Shown: piece after piece, positions 54,554 through 64,000 of the stretch
How positions within the stretch are numbered: position 1 is the stretch's first letter
How the letters are laid out: every line of letters begins with the position of its first letter
NCBI GenBank assembly: GCA_001606155.1
Contig: LODT01000006.1
Coordinates: 682,001 to 746,000, forward strand
Reading direction: 5' to 3'
DNA length: 64,000 nucleotides
Source of the DNA: Tieghemostelium lacteum
Lineage: Eukaryota > Evosea > Eumycetozoa > Dictyosteliales > Raperosteliaceae
Made by a program: the position numbers and the translations under genes
Notes under the pieces: model-generated
What the model was told of the DNA's origin: nothing
The model's input: the letters and a program-made list of their open reading frames with translations, nothing else
Database searches by the model: none

Positions 54554-55958
54554 CTATAATTTTGAATTTAAAAAGTTACCTAGAGATAAATTATTTTGAT
54601 TGATATTAGATTGATTGGTATTCGCCAATTGTTGTTGTTTATATTTCTCTTGATATAGTTCGATATAGGATTTCTGAATATAGTTGTTATCTAAACCTAA
54701 TTTCTTTCCAGCTTCTTGAACAGAAGCAGAATCGTAACCTTTAATTTGAATATAGGTTTGACCGAGTTCCTCCAATTCATCGTAGGAAATGATGATTTTA
54801 CCGTCTTTAAATATGGTAGATTTTCTATGAATGATAGCTACCATCTGATAGCCTAGTGACATTAATCCACCAAGGATATTGACAGAAACCACAAAATTTA
54901 CACGAGGGCTGATTATAAATGGTCCCTCTTTGATCTCTTCACTAAACATTATACTGTATTGACCATCAGCATTTCTGACACGAATCCAGTCAGTGGAAGA
55001 TGTTTCTTTTACACCTGGAGGAATCAAATAGATGTCATAGTAACGAGCTACTTGTTGAGTTACTGGTTTGACAAGCACAGAATGAATCTGTTCAATAGTC
55101 ACTTGATTTAGACTCTTGAGGATATATATAGGGTTGAGTAAACCTGAGAATGGGTTGAACTTATTGACAATTTTAATCTCTGCCAATTGGAGGTCTGGTT
55201 CAATGAATGCTTTATACATGGGGTAAACAGTCTCGGTGATCTGTTGTATGGATTCGTGTGGTTGTTGACCAGTTCTATGAACATCACGAAATACCCTCTT
55301 TATTAAATCAAAGTGAACACCACCACTAATGGAAATCTTCAAATCCAATAGATCTCTAATCTCTTCATGTAATGCATAGATACCCTCAATCAACAATACC
55401 TTAGATTCAGGTGGTTGTACTTTTTTGTATGCATATCTACCTGATTTTGTAAAATCATACAATGGTAATTCTGTAGATCTGTTATTAACCAAATCACTTA
55501 TATTCTTTCTTAAAAGTTCAAAATCAACTAATCTATAATCATCATAATTCTCCTCAATAATTTGTCTAGAACTATCCAAATAATTATCTAATGATATTAA
55601 ACTATATATATTTACTGTTAATATCTCTCTCTCTCTAGATAATATTATAATATTAGTAGTACATACACAGTCTTCGGTAATACTGAAACAATCTTTTGAG
55701 CTAAAGATGTTTTACCAGCACCAGATGGACCTGCAACACCAACTACAGTCACCGATGAGGTGTTCTTTTTTCTAAGTAATTGGATGGCTTTAACTGATAA
55801 GAAAAAACCTTTATCAAAAGACTAATTATATGTTTTGATGTTAGCTATCGGTTATTATATTTAATCTAGATGAAGATATTTACCAATGTGTCTTGGAGTG
55901 GTTTTATTGTGAATTTATTATCAGATTTTTGATTAACCTCAATGTCTAAAGTGTTCAT
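54554..55958 (-). CDS. Uridine kinase-like / CYTH (TTM) fusion protein
   Basis: Exons 55958-55884, 55821-55667 and 55601-54554 (GTAAAT and GTATGT donors, TTAG and ATAG acceptors), 425 residues. The N-terminal kinase has the P-loop GPSGAGKT, SLDNYLD, YDFTKSGRYAY, VLLIEGIYALH and IKRVFRDVHRTGQ. The C-terminal half is a CYTH/triphosphate-tunnel domain, as in the uridine kinase-CYTH proteins of plants (TTM1/2) and Dictyostelium uridine-cytidine kinase paralogues. Plant relatives hydrolyse pyrophosphate or act at mitochondria, so nucleoside kinase activity should not be assumed. The C-terminus is Q/N-rich. Complete. Confidence 0.8.
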
Positions 55959-56569
55959 GATATCTTATCTGGTTTTTGGCAAATTTCCTGCTCTATTTGA
56001 GGGGCTTCTTGCAAAAAAAAAAGAAAAAAAGATTATTTACTCGTTTTTATCTTAAAAAATTTATTAAAAAAAAATTAAAAAACTAGTATTTAAAGAAATA
56101 ATATAAATAGAATTATTAAATTATAACTTTAAGGATATTTTGTAACTTAATTTATAATTTCATTGAAACATTACAAAAATCATTATTCTGAATTAATTAT
56201 TTTTAATTATTATTGATTTTTCATTTATCGAATAAGAGAAAATCAATGTAATAAAGTTAATATATATATATCAATTTAATCAATAATTTATCTTCTAATA
56301 AAAAAAAGAACATATTGCTCGATATTCATGATTTTAAAAAAAAACATGATTCATGACAGAGTAAAAGAAAAGCAATAGAAACTAATCACCAGGCAATATG
56401 AATTTGGATTTGAGTGCTTCTATGATAAGTCTCTTGCATTGAATTGATCATTTCACCTTAAATAAACCTGAAATTAACCAATATTGATTGAATATTTTCT
56501 TGGAAGGTTTTGAAGATATTTATTTAAAAACGTTTTTTAAAACATTTTTTAAATTTTAAATTAAATCAC
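55959..56569. other. AT-rich spacer with weak dyads
   Basis: 610 bp of AT-rich DNA upstream of the transposase relic. A TCATGAT-A-run-AACATGATTCATGA dyad lies near 56325-56360. Short coding-like stretches around 56390-56440 are closed by stops within 15 codons. It may include more of the decayed transposon, but I see no identifiable ends. Confidence 0.3.
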
Positions 56570-56910
56570 GTGCGTCCAATATCAATTAGAAAGTCAACAA
56601 GATCAGCTGCATATTCTTTCTCAAATAAAATTAAAAAGGTAACTGATATAACAGGTCTAAAGTATGGAACTATAAAATATTGGAGAAAGAAAGTAAGGGA
56701 TAACTCCTTCCATAATCAAAAGTGGGGTGGGAGAAGACACTCTCATTTAACAGACAGCCAAAGATTTGGTGCTGTGTACACAAAATTAAATTTAACCCTA
56801 TATTCACTGTTAACCAACTAAGGTTAAAACTAATATCATTTGGATTTCAGATGAACTTTATCTAAAAAAAGTTAAGGTATTATCTAAAAATCACCTTAAC
56901 TTTTTTTAGA
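56570..56910 (+). mobile_element. Tc1/mariner-like transposase remnant
   Basis: The frame at 56570-56821 lacks an ATG. It encodes a helix-turn-helix-like segment (VTDITGLKYGTIKYWRKKVR) followed by KWGGRRHSHLTDSQR, the arrangement at the N-terminal DNA-binding end of Tc1/mariner transposases (second HTH then a GRP/GGRR-like linker). In another frame, about 56822-56908 reads TNIIWISDELYLKK, resembling the strand before a catalytic D of DDE/D enzymes. Most of the catalytic domain is missing, so it is a fragment. Identity rests on motif resemblance only. Confidence 0.45.
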
Positions 56911-56917
56911 TAAAGTT
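56854..56917. repeat. Perfect 25-bp inverted repeat, 14-nt loop
   Basis: The left arm (56854-56878, AACTTTATCTAAAAAAAGTT then AAGGT) and the right arm (56893-56917) are exact reverse complements. The hairpin overlaps the end of the transposase-like remnant and stops 19 bp before the ATG at 56936, so it may lie in that gene's 5' UTR or promoter. Confidence 0.85.
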
Positions 56918-56935
56918 TTTTTACAATTTACAAAA

Positions 56936-58045
56936 ATGATTCGTCTAAACACAATTAAAAATGTTTATTTGAAATCTATTAGATTAAACTTTAGAACAAA
57001 CAATCTAAGTGAAAAAGCATTAATATTACCATCAAAAAACAATTCAAATAATTTTGAATCGAATCAAAAGAAACAACGATCTAGCAGTAGAGACAAGTCA
57101 AAGCAGGGAGAGGAAAAGCAAAATAAGAAAGAACAGGAATGGAAAAAGAGAGATATATTATTTAGTTTATCATTTTTTGGTTTATTTGGTGGTAAAAAAG
57201 AAGAAGAGAATCCATATGCTAAAGAAAGTGGTAGAGTAAAAGGAAGTAAAATTAACTCACATGAAGATGCTTTAGATTGGTATCAGAGATACTATCAACA
57301 TAGAGACCCTGACCAATTCATTCAGGGTATAATACTACTACTCGGATCAGAAAGTAAAGAGTTTATTCTATCACAATTGAGACACATTAGAGTAGATAAA
57401 GATTTTAAAACCATTTCCCATATTCAAATTATTCAGTCATTTTATTATCTACCATTAGTGGGTTTCATCTCTGAGGTATTTAGACAGAATCCTCAGAAAG
57501 TAGCTCAATGGTACCAAGAACTATCAACTAATGATCAGATTAAAACACCATGGAAGAGTACATTTGGTGAATTGGATCCAATGATGTTGCTCAATCTTGC
57601 AGTATCTATAACTAACATTCCAGAGACTAAACAAATTGAGAGACAAATTGTACTACATTCATTGCAATCATTGTCACCTAAACCAGTAACAGAAGAGGAA
57701 TTAACCGATAACCTATCTAACCTCTCAAAATGGGCAAAGAATCAGACTAGTTCCATCTCAACACTTCCACTAATACTCATTGGTGAATATTTTGCCAATG
57801 GTAATGAAGAAAATGTTAAAAAGATCTCTAATGTTTGGAAAAATGCGCTAACTGGTCTAGAAAGACTAATGGTCGAGCCTGAAAAGAATTCAAATGACAA
57901 AGTTAAAAAACAACTTGATATCCAACAAATGGAAATTCTTATTGACGAATTGAATCAAGCCATAAGATTATTGATAAAGGACAAAAAAGCTTCTGAGATA
58001 TTAAATATACAATTATCTACCTATATAAAATCTCAAAAGGCATAA
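56936..58045 (+). CDS. Hypothetical protein with mitochondrial-type leader
   Basis: Single exon, 369 residues, ATG at 56936. The start MIRLNTIKNVYLKSIRLNFR is a good candidate presequence (basic, no acids). A Lys/Glu/Gln-rich linker follows, then a hydrophobic DILFSLSFFGLFGGKK and from about residue 100 a helical domain (DALDWYQRYYQHRDPDQFI, VAQWYQELSTN, IEILIDELNQAIRLL). FtsH/i-AAA-like proteins also have an FFG... segment there, but no ATPase motif is present. No family recognised. A perfect hairpin lies immediately upstream of the start codon. Confidence 0.6.
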   Translation: MIRLNTIKNVYLKSIRLNFRTNNLSEKALILPSKNNSNNFESNQKKQRSSSRDKSKQGEEKQNKKEQEWKKRDILFSLSFFGLFGGKKEEENPYAKESGRVKGSKINSHEDALDWYQRYYQHRDPDQFIQGIILLLGSESKEFILSQLRHIRVDKDFKTISHIQIIQSFYYLPLVGFISEVFRQNPQKVAQWYQELSTNDQIKTPWKSTFGELDPMMLLNLAVSITNIPETKQIERQIVLHSLQSLSPKPVTEEELTDNLSNLSKWAKNQTSSISTLPLILIGEYFANGNEENVKKISNVWKNALTGLERLMVEPEKNSNDKVKKQLDIQQMEILIDELNQAIRLLIKDKKASEILNIQLSTYIKSQKA

Positions 58046-58188
58046 ATAAATACTACTATTCTCTGAATATTGACAGCACAGTTTTCTTTATTTTATAATA
58101 AATAATAAATAAATTCAAAAAGTAATAGAAGAGATGGTATTGTTCTTGGGAAGGTTAAATCTAAATTTTATATATAAAAAAAATGTTT

Positions 58189-60051
58189 TTAAACTTGAGA
58201 AGCTTGAGCTTTCATATCACGTTTTAGCATTTCCTTATATTTATCAATACCACCATTCCATTTGGTAATAGTTTTCTTATCGCATACCCAAATCTCTTGG
58301 GCAACTTGAGAGATGAGACGGAAGTCGTGACTAACTAAAACCATACCACCTGGGAAATCGTTAATGGCATCAGCCAAAGCATCAATACACTCCATATCCA
58401 AATGATTAGTAGGTTCATCGAGTAAGAGTAAATGTGGATTCTCTAAACCCATTAAACAAAATATCAGACGAGATTTGATACCATCAGACATACAACCAAT
58501 GAGATTGGTTTGATCTTTACCAGTGATACCATAACGACCAATTTCTCTTCTCCACTCTTCAGTATCCTTTTGTATATGAGAAAACTTTTGTTTGACAAAA
58601 TCCAATGGAGTCATATTAAGATCAAGAGCCTCAGCAGCATGTTGATGATAACGAGCAATCTTTAAATGACCATGTTTCTTAATCATACCTTTGGTTGGAG
58701 TGATTTGATCAACCATCAATTTTAATAAGGTACTTTTACCTACACCATTTGGACCTACCAAAGCAACTCTACTGTCGAGATCAATAGCTAAATCCAAGTC
58801 TCTGTAGAGTACATCTTGTTCCTTACCAGAGTAAGAAAAAGTGACGTTATCAAAATGCATAATAGGTGGTGCCAATTCATCACAAGGTGGGAAGCTGAAA
58901 TTATAACGTTTTTCTTCTACAACTTTTTCAACTAGACCTGCTTCCTCCATTTTATCAATAATTTTTTGTTTGGATTTACCTTGTCTGACCAAATTTGCGT
59001 AGGTACCGCAAGAAGCGATAAAAGACTTAATGTGAGCAATTTCCTCTTGTTGTTTGTGATAGGCTTTCATTTGGTTGACTTCAAGTTCAGCTTTGGTCTT
59101 TACAAATGTATTATAGTTACCAGTGTAGTAAACTAATTTACCAGATTTCATGTGGATAATATTTGTACAAACTGTATTTAAAAAGTCTTGACTGTGTGAG
59201 ATTACAACTAGAGAACGGTCGTAACGAGAGAGATAGTCTTCTAACCATACACAAGCACCCAAATCCAAATGGTTTGTAGGTTCATCGAGAATCAGTAGAG
59301 TGGGTTTAATAAACAATGCCTTTGCCAATGAAACTCTCATTCTCCAACCACCAGAAAGATCTTTAGTCTTCTTTAACATTGTCTCTTTAGTGAAACCTAA
59401 ACCAATGAGAATCTCAGAGGCTCTAGGTACAAATGTTGATGGGTCTAATGCATCAAGTCTCTCATAGACATCCATGAGTTCTTCTGATTCTGGACCTTCT
59501 TCAATTAAAAGTTTCTCAGAGAGTTCGTCAAGTCTCTTTACCTCCTTTTCAGCATCATCAATTACGCTTTGTAATGCTGTTCTCTCTGATGGATGTGCTT
59601 CCTCTGAGAGATGGAATATATCAATGTGTTGTGGAATTGGTAGCTCTCTAACTGCAAGACATTGGAAAAAGGTTGATTTACCACATCCATTAGATCCAAT
59701 TAAACCATATCTTCTACCAAAATTGATTTCAACGGTTGTATCACTTAATAATTCTCTACCGTGGAATGTTAATGTAACTTGTTCAATTTTAATCTAATTA
59801 TTTGAATAGATAAATTATTTCTATTAATATCATTTTTTTTTAAAATTATAATAATATTTCCGATAACATCGGAATTGAGTATATTGAGTAAATTGACTTA
59901 CATCTCTTGAAGCTTCTTTAGATGTTAAAGTACCAGTAGCTGTGAATTCATTTAATCTCATTTTTTCAAATTGAGAGTGGACACTTTCATCATCAGCTGT
60001 AGTTGTGGTAGTGGTTGTCTTCTTATTATTCTTTCTATCTTTTTTTGCCAT
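58189..60051 (-). CDS. abcF2: ABC transporter F family member 2 (ABCF2), soluble twin-ATPase
   Basis: Exon 1 is 60051-59902 (50 codons, Lys/Thr-rich) and exon 2 is 59793-58189, joined in phase 0 (GTAAGT donor, TTAG acceptor); 584 residues. Two ABC cassettes without TM segments: the first has GSNGCGKST, LSGGWRMRVSLAKAL and LLILDEPTNHLDL; the second has GPNGVGKST, MSDGIKSRLIFC (usually LSDGQ) and LLLLDEPTNHLDM. An ABCF linker with KSKQKIIDKMEEAGL lies between them, as does the family string VWLEDYL. Orthology to ABCF2 is clear from FHGRELLSD and GRYHQH-like ARYHQHAAE. ABCF2 proteins act on ribosomes or in ribosome biogenesis; no transport role is expected. Confidence 0.9.
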
Positions 60052-60276
60052 CTTTTTTAATTTGTTTATATAATTGTTATGTGTTTTTTTATTATTATTA
60101 TAATAATTATTGTTCGCAATAAATAATTAAAAAAGTGAGAAACGAGAAGCTGTTAGAGTAACACACAAAGAAAAAAAAAAAAAAAAAAAATAAATTCTCG
60201 TTTTCGTTATTTTTAAAAAAATTCAAACGACGAAAACTTTTTAGTACCGAATAAAACAATACTTTTACCTGAAAGT

Positions 60277-61662
60277 TCAAGTAGTAAAATCTTGTTTTAT
60301 TAAATCTTTATTTAACCAATCACAGTAATCCATATCTGGATCTTTAATATCCAAAAGAGTGAATCTTACATGATCTCTAAATTGAGTATCTTCTTCAAAT
60401 TTTAAAAACATGATTCCCTCCATACTGCTATAGATTGATTTTTCATTTTGTTCATTTAGTTTCTGTGGGTTGAATGTTTTTGGATTACCTAATAGTTGTA
60501 ATGATAAGTTATCAGACACTCTTACATCAAGACTATCAGTACCATCATGTATTCTAACATAAAACTGATAAGATTTACCATCACATTGCAATGATTTACC
60601 TTTAGATGCTAAACCTTTGATTTTAAATAACCTATTTGAACTATCCCAATTATCATCTTCAGATAAATCTTTTAAATATATAAATTTCTCTTCTACTTGT
60701 TGTTGAGTTTGTTTCGAAATATTGGTAAGAGTTGGACTTTTTAAAGACAACTTTAATGCCTTTGGTGCAATTTCTAATTTATTAGATGTACCATCGACAT
60801 CCATTTTATCATTTTTACTACTATTACTATTATTAATATTACTAATAATATTATTTGATATATTCAATCTAAGTGAATTGGATTTTGCCGGTAATTTTAA
60901 TTGTAGTTGTGGTGATTGTTGTTTTGTTGTTGGTGAATCTCCTAATTTTAATGCTACTCTATTGGTTGTTGTTGTTGTTGTAGTTTTAGTTGTTGATGTT
61001 ATTGTTGTTTTATTCGTACTATTACTATTACTATTACTATTATTATTTAATATATTATTTAAAAGTGAAGGTTTATGTATTTGAGATGATTTTAAATTTA
61101 CTAGTTCTGTTATATGTCCTCCTAAAATTCTCATATTACTTTCATCTAGTAAAATGATACCTCTACGTATATTTACATCTCTAATTAGAGCTTTACTTCC
61201 AGGTGCTATATTGTGGTTTAGAAATGACATAAACCTATGTTCAATAGCAACAATTTGTTTATAACCATCAGATAATAATAATCTCAATGTTCTACTATGA
61301 GAGTTATCATCTTGATATCTAAATTCCTGATCCTCACTGATATTGACAATAGATATAATCTGTACAAGATAACAACCTTTCAATTGAATCTGTCCTTTTA
61401 CAGTGTGATCTAGGATATCTCTACCCTCTATAACCTTAGGTATACATTCACATACAGACACTGATAAATCAGATATCAAAAGTTGTTTATACACTTCTTC
61501 TTGAAGGTTATCTTTTGCAGATTGTGATGATAATGCCGCTAAACTGTATATAGTCGGATAGGTATTCGTTATGAACTCAATACATTCTTTCAACCATTGT
61601 GTTTGTACTATAATATTCTGAGCTTTGAATTTATTTGATATTTCTGTTTCAAATTTATCCAT
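60277..61662 (-). CDS. rmi1: RMI1-like RecQ-mediated genome instability protein
   Basis: Single exon, 461 residues from the ATG at 61662 (a TTG two codons upstream is not a start). The helical N-terminus (WLKECIEFITNTYP, LQEEVYKQLLISDL) and following OB fold (LRLLLSDGYKQIVAIEHR, GSKALIRDVNIRRGIILL, NMRILGGHITEL) match RMI1, which joins BLM-type RecQ helicase and topoisomerase III to dissolve double Holliday junctions. After an N/T-rich middle a second OB-like domain (GKSLQCDGKSYQFYVRIHDG, SLDVRVSDNL) closes the protein, as in vertebrate RMI1. Nuclear. Confidence 0.78.
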   Translation of the reverse strand: MDKFETEISNKFKAQNIIVQTQWLKECIEFITNTYPTIYSLAALSSQSAKDNLQEEVYKQLLISDLSVSVCECIPKVIEGRDILDHTVKGQIQLKGCYLVQIISIVNISEDQEFRYQDDNSHSRTLRLLLSDGYKQIVAIEHRFMSFLNHNIAPGSKALIRDVNIRRGIILLDESNMRILGGHITELVNLKSSQIHKPSLLNNILNNNSNSNSNSTNKTTITSTTKTTTTTTTNRVALKLGDSPTTKQQSPQLQLKLPAKSNSLRLNISNNIISNINNSNSSKNDKMDVDGTSNKLEIAPKALKLSLKSPTLTNISKQTQQQVEEKFIYLKDLSEDDNWDSSNRLFKIKGLASKGKSLQCDGKSYQFYVRIHDGTDSLDVRVSDNLSLQLLGNPKTFNPQKLNEQNEKSIYSSMEGIMFLKFEEDTQFRDHVRFTLLDIKDPDMDYCDWLNKDLIKQDFTT

Positions 61663-61948
61663 CCACAAGATTTCTGAGAAATGCTTATTATTTAAGTTTT
61701 AAAAAAAAAATCTAATAAATATTGAAAAGATAGTTTACAGTTAAAGTCGAGGGGGGTGAAATACAACATTTTAGAAGAAAAGGTTATTTTGTGACTTTTT
61801 ATAGTATTTATTGAAAAAGTAAATTTTGGTTTTTGATGTTTGGGGGAATGGGTGTTATAGTTCTATTATTACTTTAATGTGTGGTGTAGATTATAATTTG
61901 TTGAAAGTGTTGTTATTATTAATAGGTTTGATGATAAAATGAATAAAT

Positions 61949-64000
61949 TTATTGTGCAACTTGTTTAGTTGCCAATTCAGTTAATTCACTATCAGATACT
62001 TTAGGTAACTTATTTATAAATGTTGAAATTTGATGTACTGGTTGTAAATTATATGGACGTAATTGATATTCTTCGACATTACTAACAATTTTGTAGAGGT
62101 CTTGTCTCTTTACAAAATTAATGAGATTATTCATTAGAGATGGTTGATCCTTCTCGATAGTTGCAATCTCTTCTTGAACTACAGTTATCCAAGGGATACA
62201 AGGGTGAGGTGACTTGGCCAAGATTTCTCTGTAAACCTTATAATTATCAGTTTTGGAAAATAGATTATCATATTCAGCCAAAACCTCTTTAGTACGAGGA
62301 CTAATCAAGTCAGGTAGAGACTGGATATAGTGTTGTTGTAGACCTTGATAGATAGAATACAGAGTCTGATAGTTATTAAGAATTCTAAGAGACTCCATAA
62401 CTTTAATGTGTTTTTCAAGCATTTTAATACGATCCTTTTTCTTGTCTGCTAAAAGTACCGTGTATACAACCCATTTAGAGACATCAGTCGAACGGTTGAG
62501 GAATGTGATTAAATTGGGAGATGTAGCCATACTGTATTGGAAATCACCAAAACTAGTGACACGAACAAGGAACTCTGGAGGTGGAATATTTCTAAATATA
62601 CGGTATTCTATCAGAGTTAGTTGTCTGGCAATTTCAAGTTCATCGATATGACTGAATTGAAGTTGAGGGGAGAAGATATTTCTAGGTACTTTAGGTTCAG
62701 GTGGATTGGTACTGTAGACTAGAGACGAAGACAACTCGTTATTACGCACCTGTTGTAAGAGGGAACGTAGTTTTTTGATATTTGCATTGCCATCTCTTGT
62801 TAGTGAACCATCGATAAAACTGTATAATGAGGCTACTAATTTGTCAGCTCCAATTCCTAATTTGAAATCCCAAGGACATTTATCAATCCAGTATTTCAGA
62901 ACTGAGCATACACGATGTCTGATAGGATCTACTACATCAGATTTATATTTACTGGCATCCGAACCAGAAGGTGCAGCTGGAACGTTATAACGTTGAATCA
63001 GTTTCTTTAATAGATTCTCACTGGTTGTAAAACTAGTGTGAGTGTATAAGAAAGCTTTGAGGAAATTTACATCATTAGCTTTATCCTTCTCAGGTGCTAG
63101 ATAATGTACCAGTTTGTTAATAGTTGCAGCTTTAATTGTAATTTTACCACTATCTCCAATTTCAGTTTTTTTGATATTTCTTGTATTGTCATCACCTTCG
63201 TCCCAGACATTGATATCCTCTTCTTCATTTTCTATTCTTCTGTAGAGGTTATCAACAAACTGAATTTCAGGGTCTGTTGATTGTTCATCTTTTGGTAAGA
63301 CATCCAAATCTGTATCGAATACATTCTTATTACGAAGACGAGGTTTGGCAAGTCTGAGTAATGAAATCAAACGACTTTCACTAGACTCTGTAAGTTGATG
63401 AATGATACCAGTCTCTTTCTGAATAGCTTGAATTGTCTTTCTGTAAGGTGTATGTTGTTCCAAATACTCCATAATCATCTCCAATACAAATTGATGACTG
63501 ATGGCATTCTTATTCTCAGTATAAGATGGTTGGGCTAATGCTTTGGCATAGGGTTTGATTCCAGTCAACATTGCAGTTCTTTCACGTAGATCTAAAATCT
63601 CTGGATGTTTCTTCATCAATGTACTCTCCCAATGATTCTTTGGTATATTTTGAATACGATTATATTCAAAATCATCTTCTTGTAATAATTCCTCTTCAAA
63701 TTCATCTTTTCCAAAGGAAAAGTAATCAATTGATGTTTCCGATCCCAATCCACCCCAGAGTATAATAGAATTACTTCCCTTTGGTCCAACATGTCCACTA
63801 TGAGAATATCTATTTTGACCTTGTGTGTTAGATCTAATTTTATAACATTTCTTTTGATCTATTATTATTCAAATAATAAATAAGAATTATTAGTAATTTG
63901 TAAATTATTATAATTTTTGTGTGTTTTTAAAATTCAAATAATACATACATAGATCAATTTCAAAAATTTCAATTTGATTAGATTTTGGATTACCACCAGT
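61949..64000 (-). CDS. Kelch-LisH-RasGEF exchange factor, 5' end cut by window edge
   Basis: Visible exons are 64000-63949 (partial) and 63858-61949, joined by an intron with a GTATGT donor and an ATAG acceptor in phase 1; about 650 residues seen. The N-terminal visible part is the end of a Kelch propeller (TGGNPKSNQIEIFEI; RYSHSGHVG, SIILWGGLGSETSIDYFSF). A LisH-like motif (FVLEMIMEYLEQH) follows, then RasGEF_N (TINKLVHYLAP) and a CDC25-type RasGEF domain (QLTLIEYRIFRNIPPPEFL, STDVSKWVVYTVL, LRILNNYQTLYSIYQGLQ, PCIPWITV). It should load GTP on a Ras protein. Several Dictyostelium Gef genes carry Kelch repeats; I do not assign one. Confidence 0.85.

Noticed and set aside
1-64000. tRNA, rRNA or CRISPR arrays
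   Set aside because: The only GGTTCGAAT-like words lie inside coding sequence (receptor genes, 19980), no cloverleaf could be drawn, and repeats found are gene duplications.

Overview
The window is nuclear DNA of a dictyostelid social amoeba. It is very AT-rich outside genes. Introns are short (mostly 50-80 bp) with GTAAGT/GTATGT donors and AT-rich acceptors, and proteins carry poly-N/poly-Q/poly-S tracts. Several families are typical of dictyostelids: FNIP repeats, HssA-like glycine-rich proteins, ComC-like EGF/TIG receptors, B-box/Kelch proteins, PAK-type kinases and Kelch-RasGEFs. I cannot name the species.

Left edge to 19.5 kb is an accessory region. A 3'-truncated helical protein gene runs off the left edge. 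Next comes an intact FNIP-repeat gene on the minus strand, then four tandem plus-strand copies (A-D) of a large single-pass receptor gene. The receptor has a signal peptide, an MRH-like domain, beta-sandwich/TIG regions, one EGF domain, a ComC-type domain, a TM helix and a short Ser/Thr-rich tail. Copies A, B and C have four exons and are intact. Copy D has lost the middle of the protein but kept its frame. FNIP relics lie between copies, so an FNIP + receptor unit appears to have been duplicated and then decayed. A 320-bp retroposon with a 15-bp target duplication sits just behind copy A. The copies are mosaic, which suggests gene conversion.

19.6 to 31.3 kb holds conserved genes: a longin-like protein whose first exon is only an ATG, Integrator subunit INTS14 with a polyQ tail, glucose-6-phosphate 1-epimerase, a B-box/Kelch protein, a PAK-like kinase and the ubiquitin-ligase cofactor DET1.

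31.3 to 43 kb: a hypothetical helical protein, a seven-TM protein resembling insect gustatory receptors, a four-TM protein, dipeptidyl peptidase III with a possible mitochondrial leader, an LRAT-type papain-fold protein ending in a CAAX box, a DUF599 membrane protein, a small complex III subunit (QCR10/UQCR11-like) and an LPA1/2-phosphoglycerate-kinase-type P-loop protein.

43 to 64 kb: an HssA-like gene, a long hairpin, a secreted Cys/Ser-rich protein, a membrane MORN-DUF900 hydrolase, a phage/bacterial-type SbcD-SbcC nuclease pair with a mitochondrial-type leader (separated by a one-base shift in an A8 run), two F-box-like paralogues plus a relic of a third, a uridine kinase-CYTH protein, a Tc1/mariner-like relic with a perfect 25-bp inverted repeat, a mitochondrial-type hypothetical protein, ABCF2, RMI1, and a Kelch-LisH-RasGEF gene that runs off the right edge.

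Most gene neighbours are divergent or convergent pairs with short spacers. No tRNA, rRNA or CRISPR was seen. Exon borders were deduced by eye from splice consensus and frame continuity. The most unusual items are the mitochondrial-type SbcDC gene and the mosaic receptor array.
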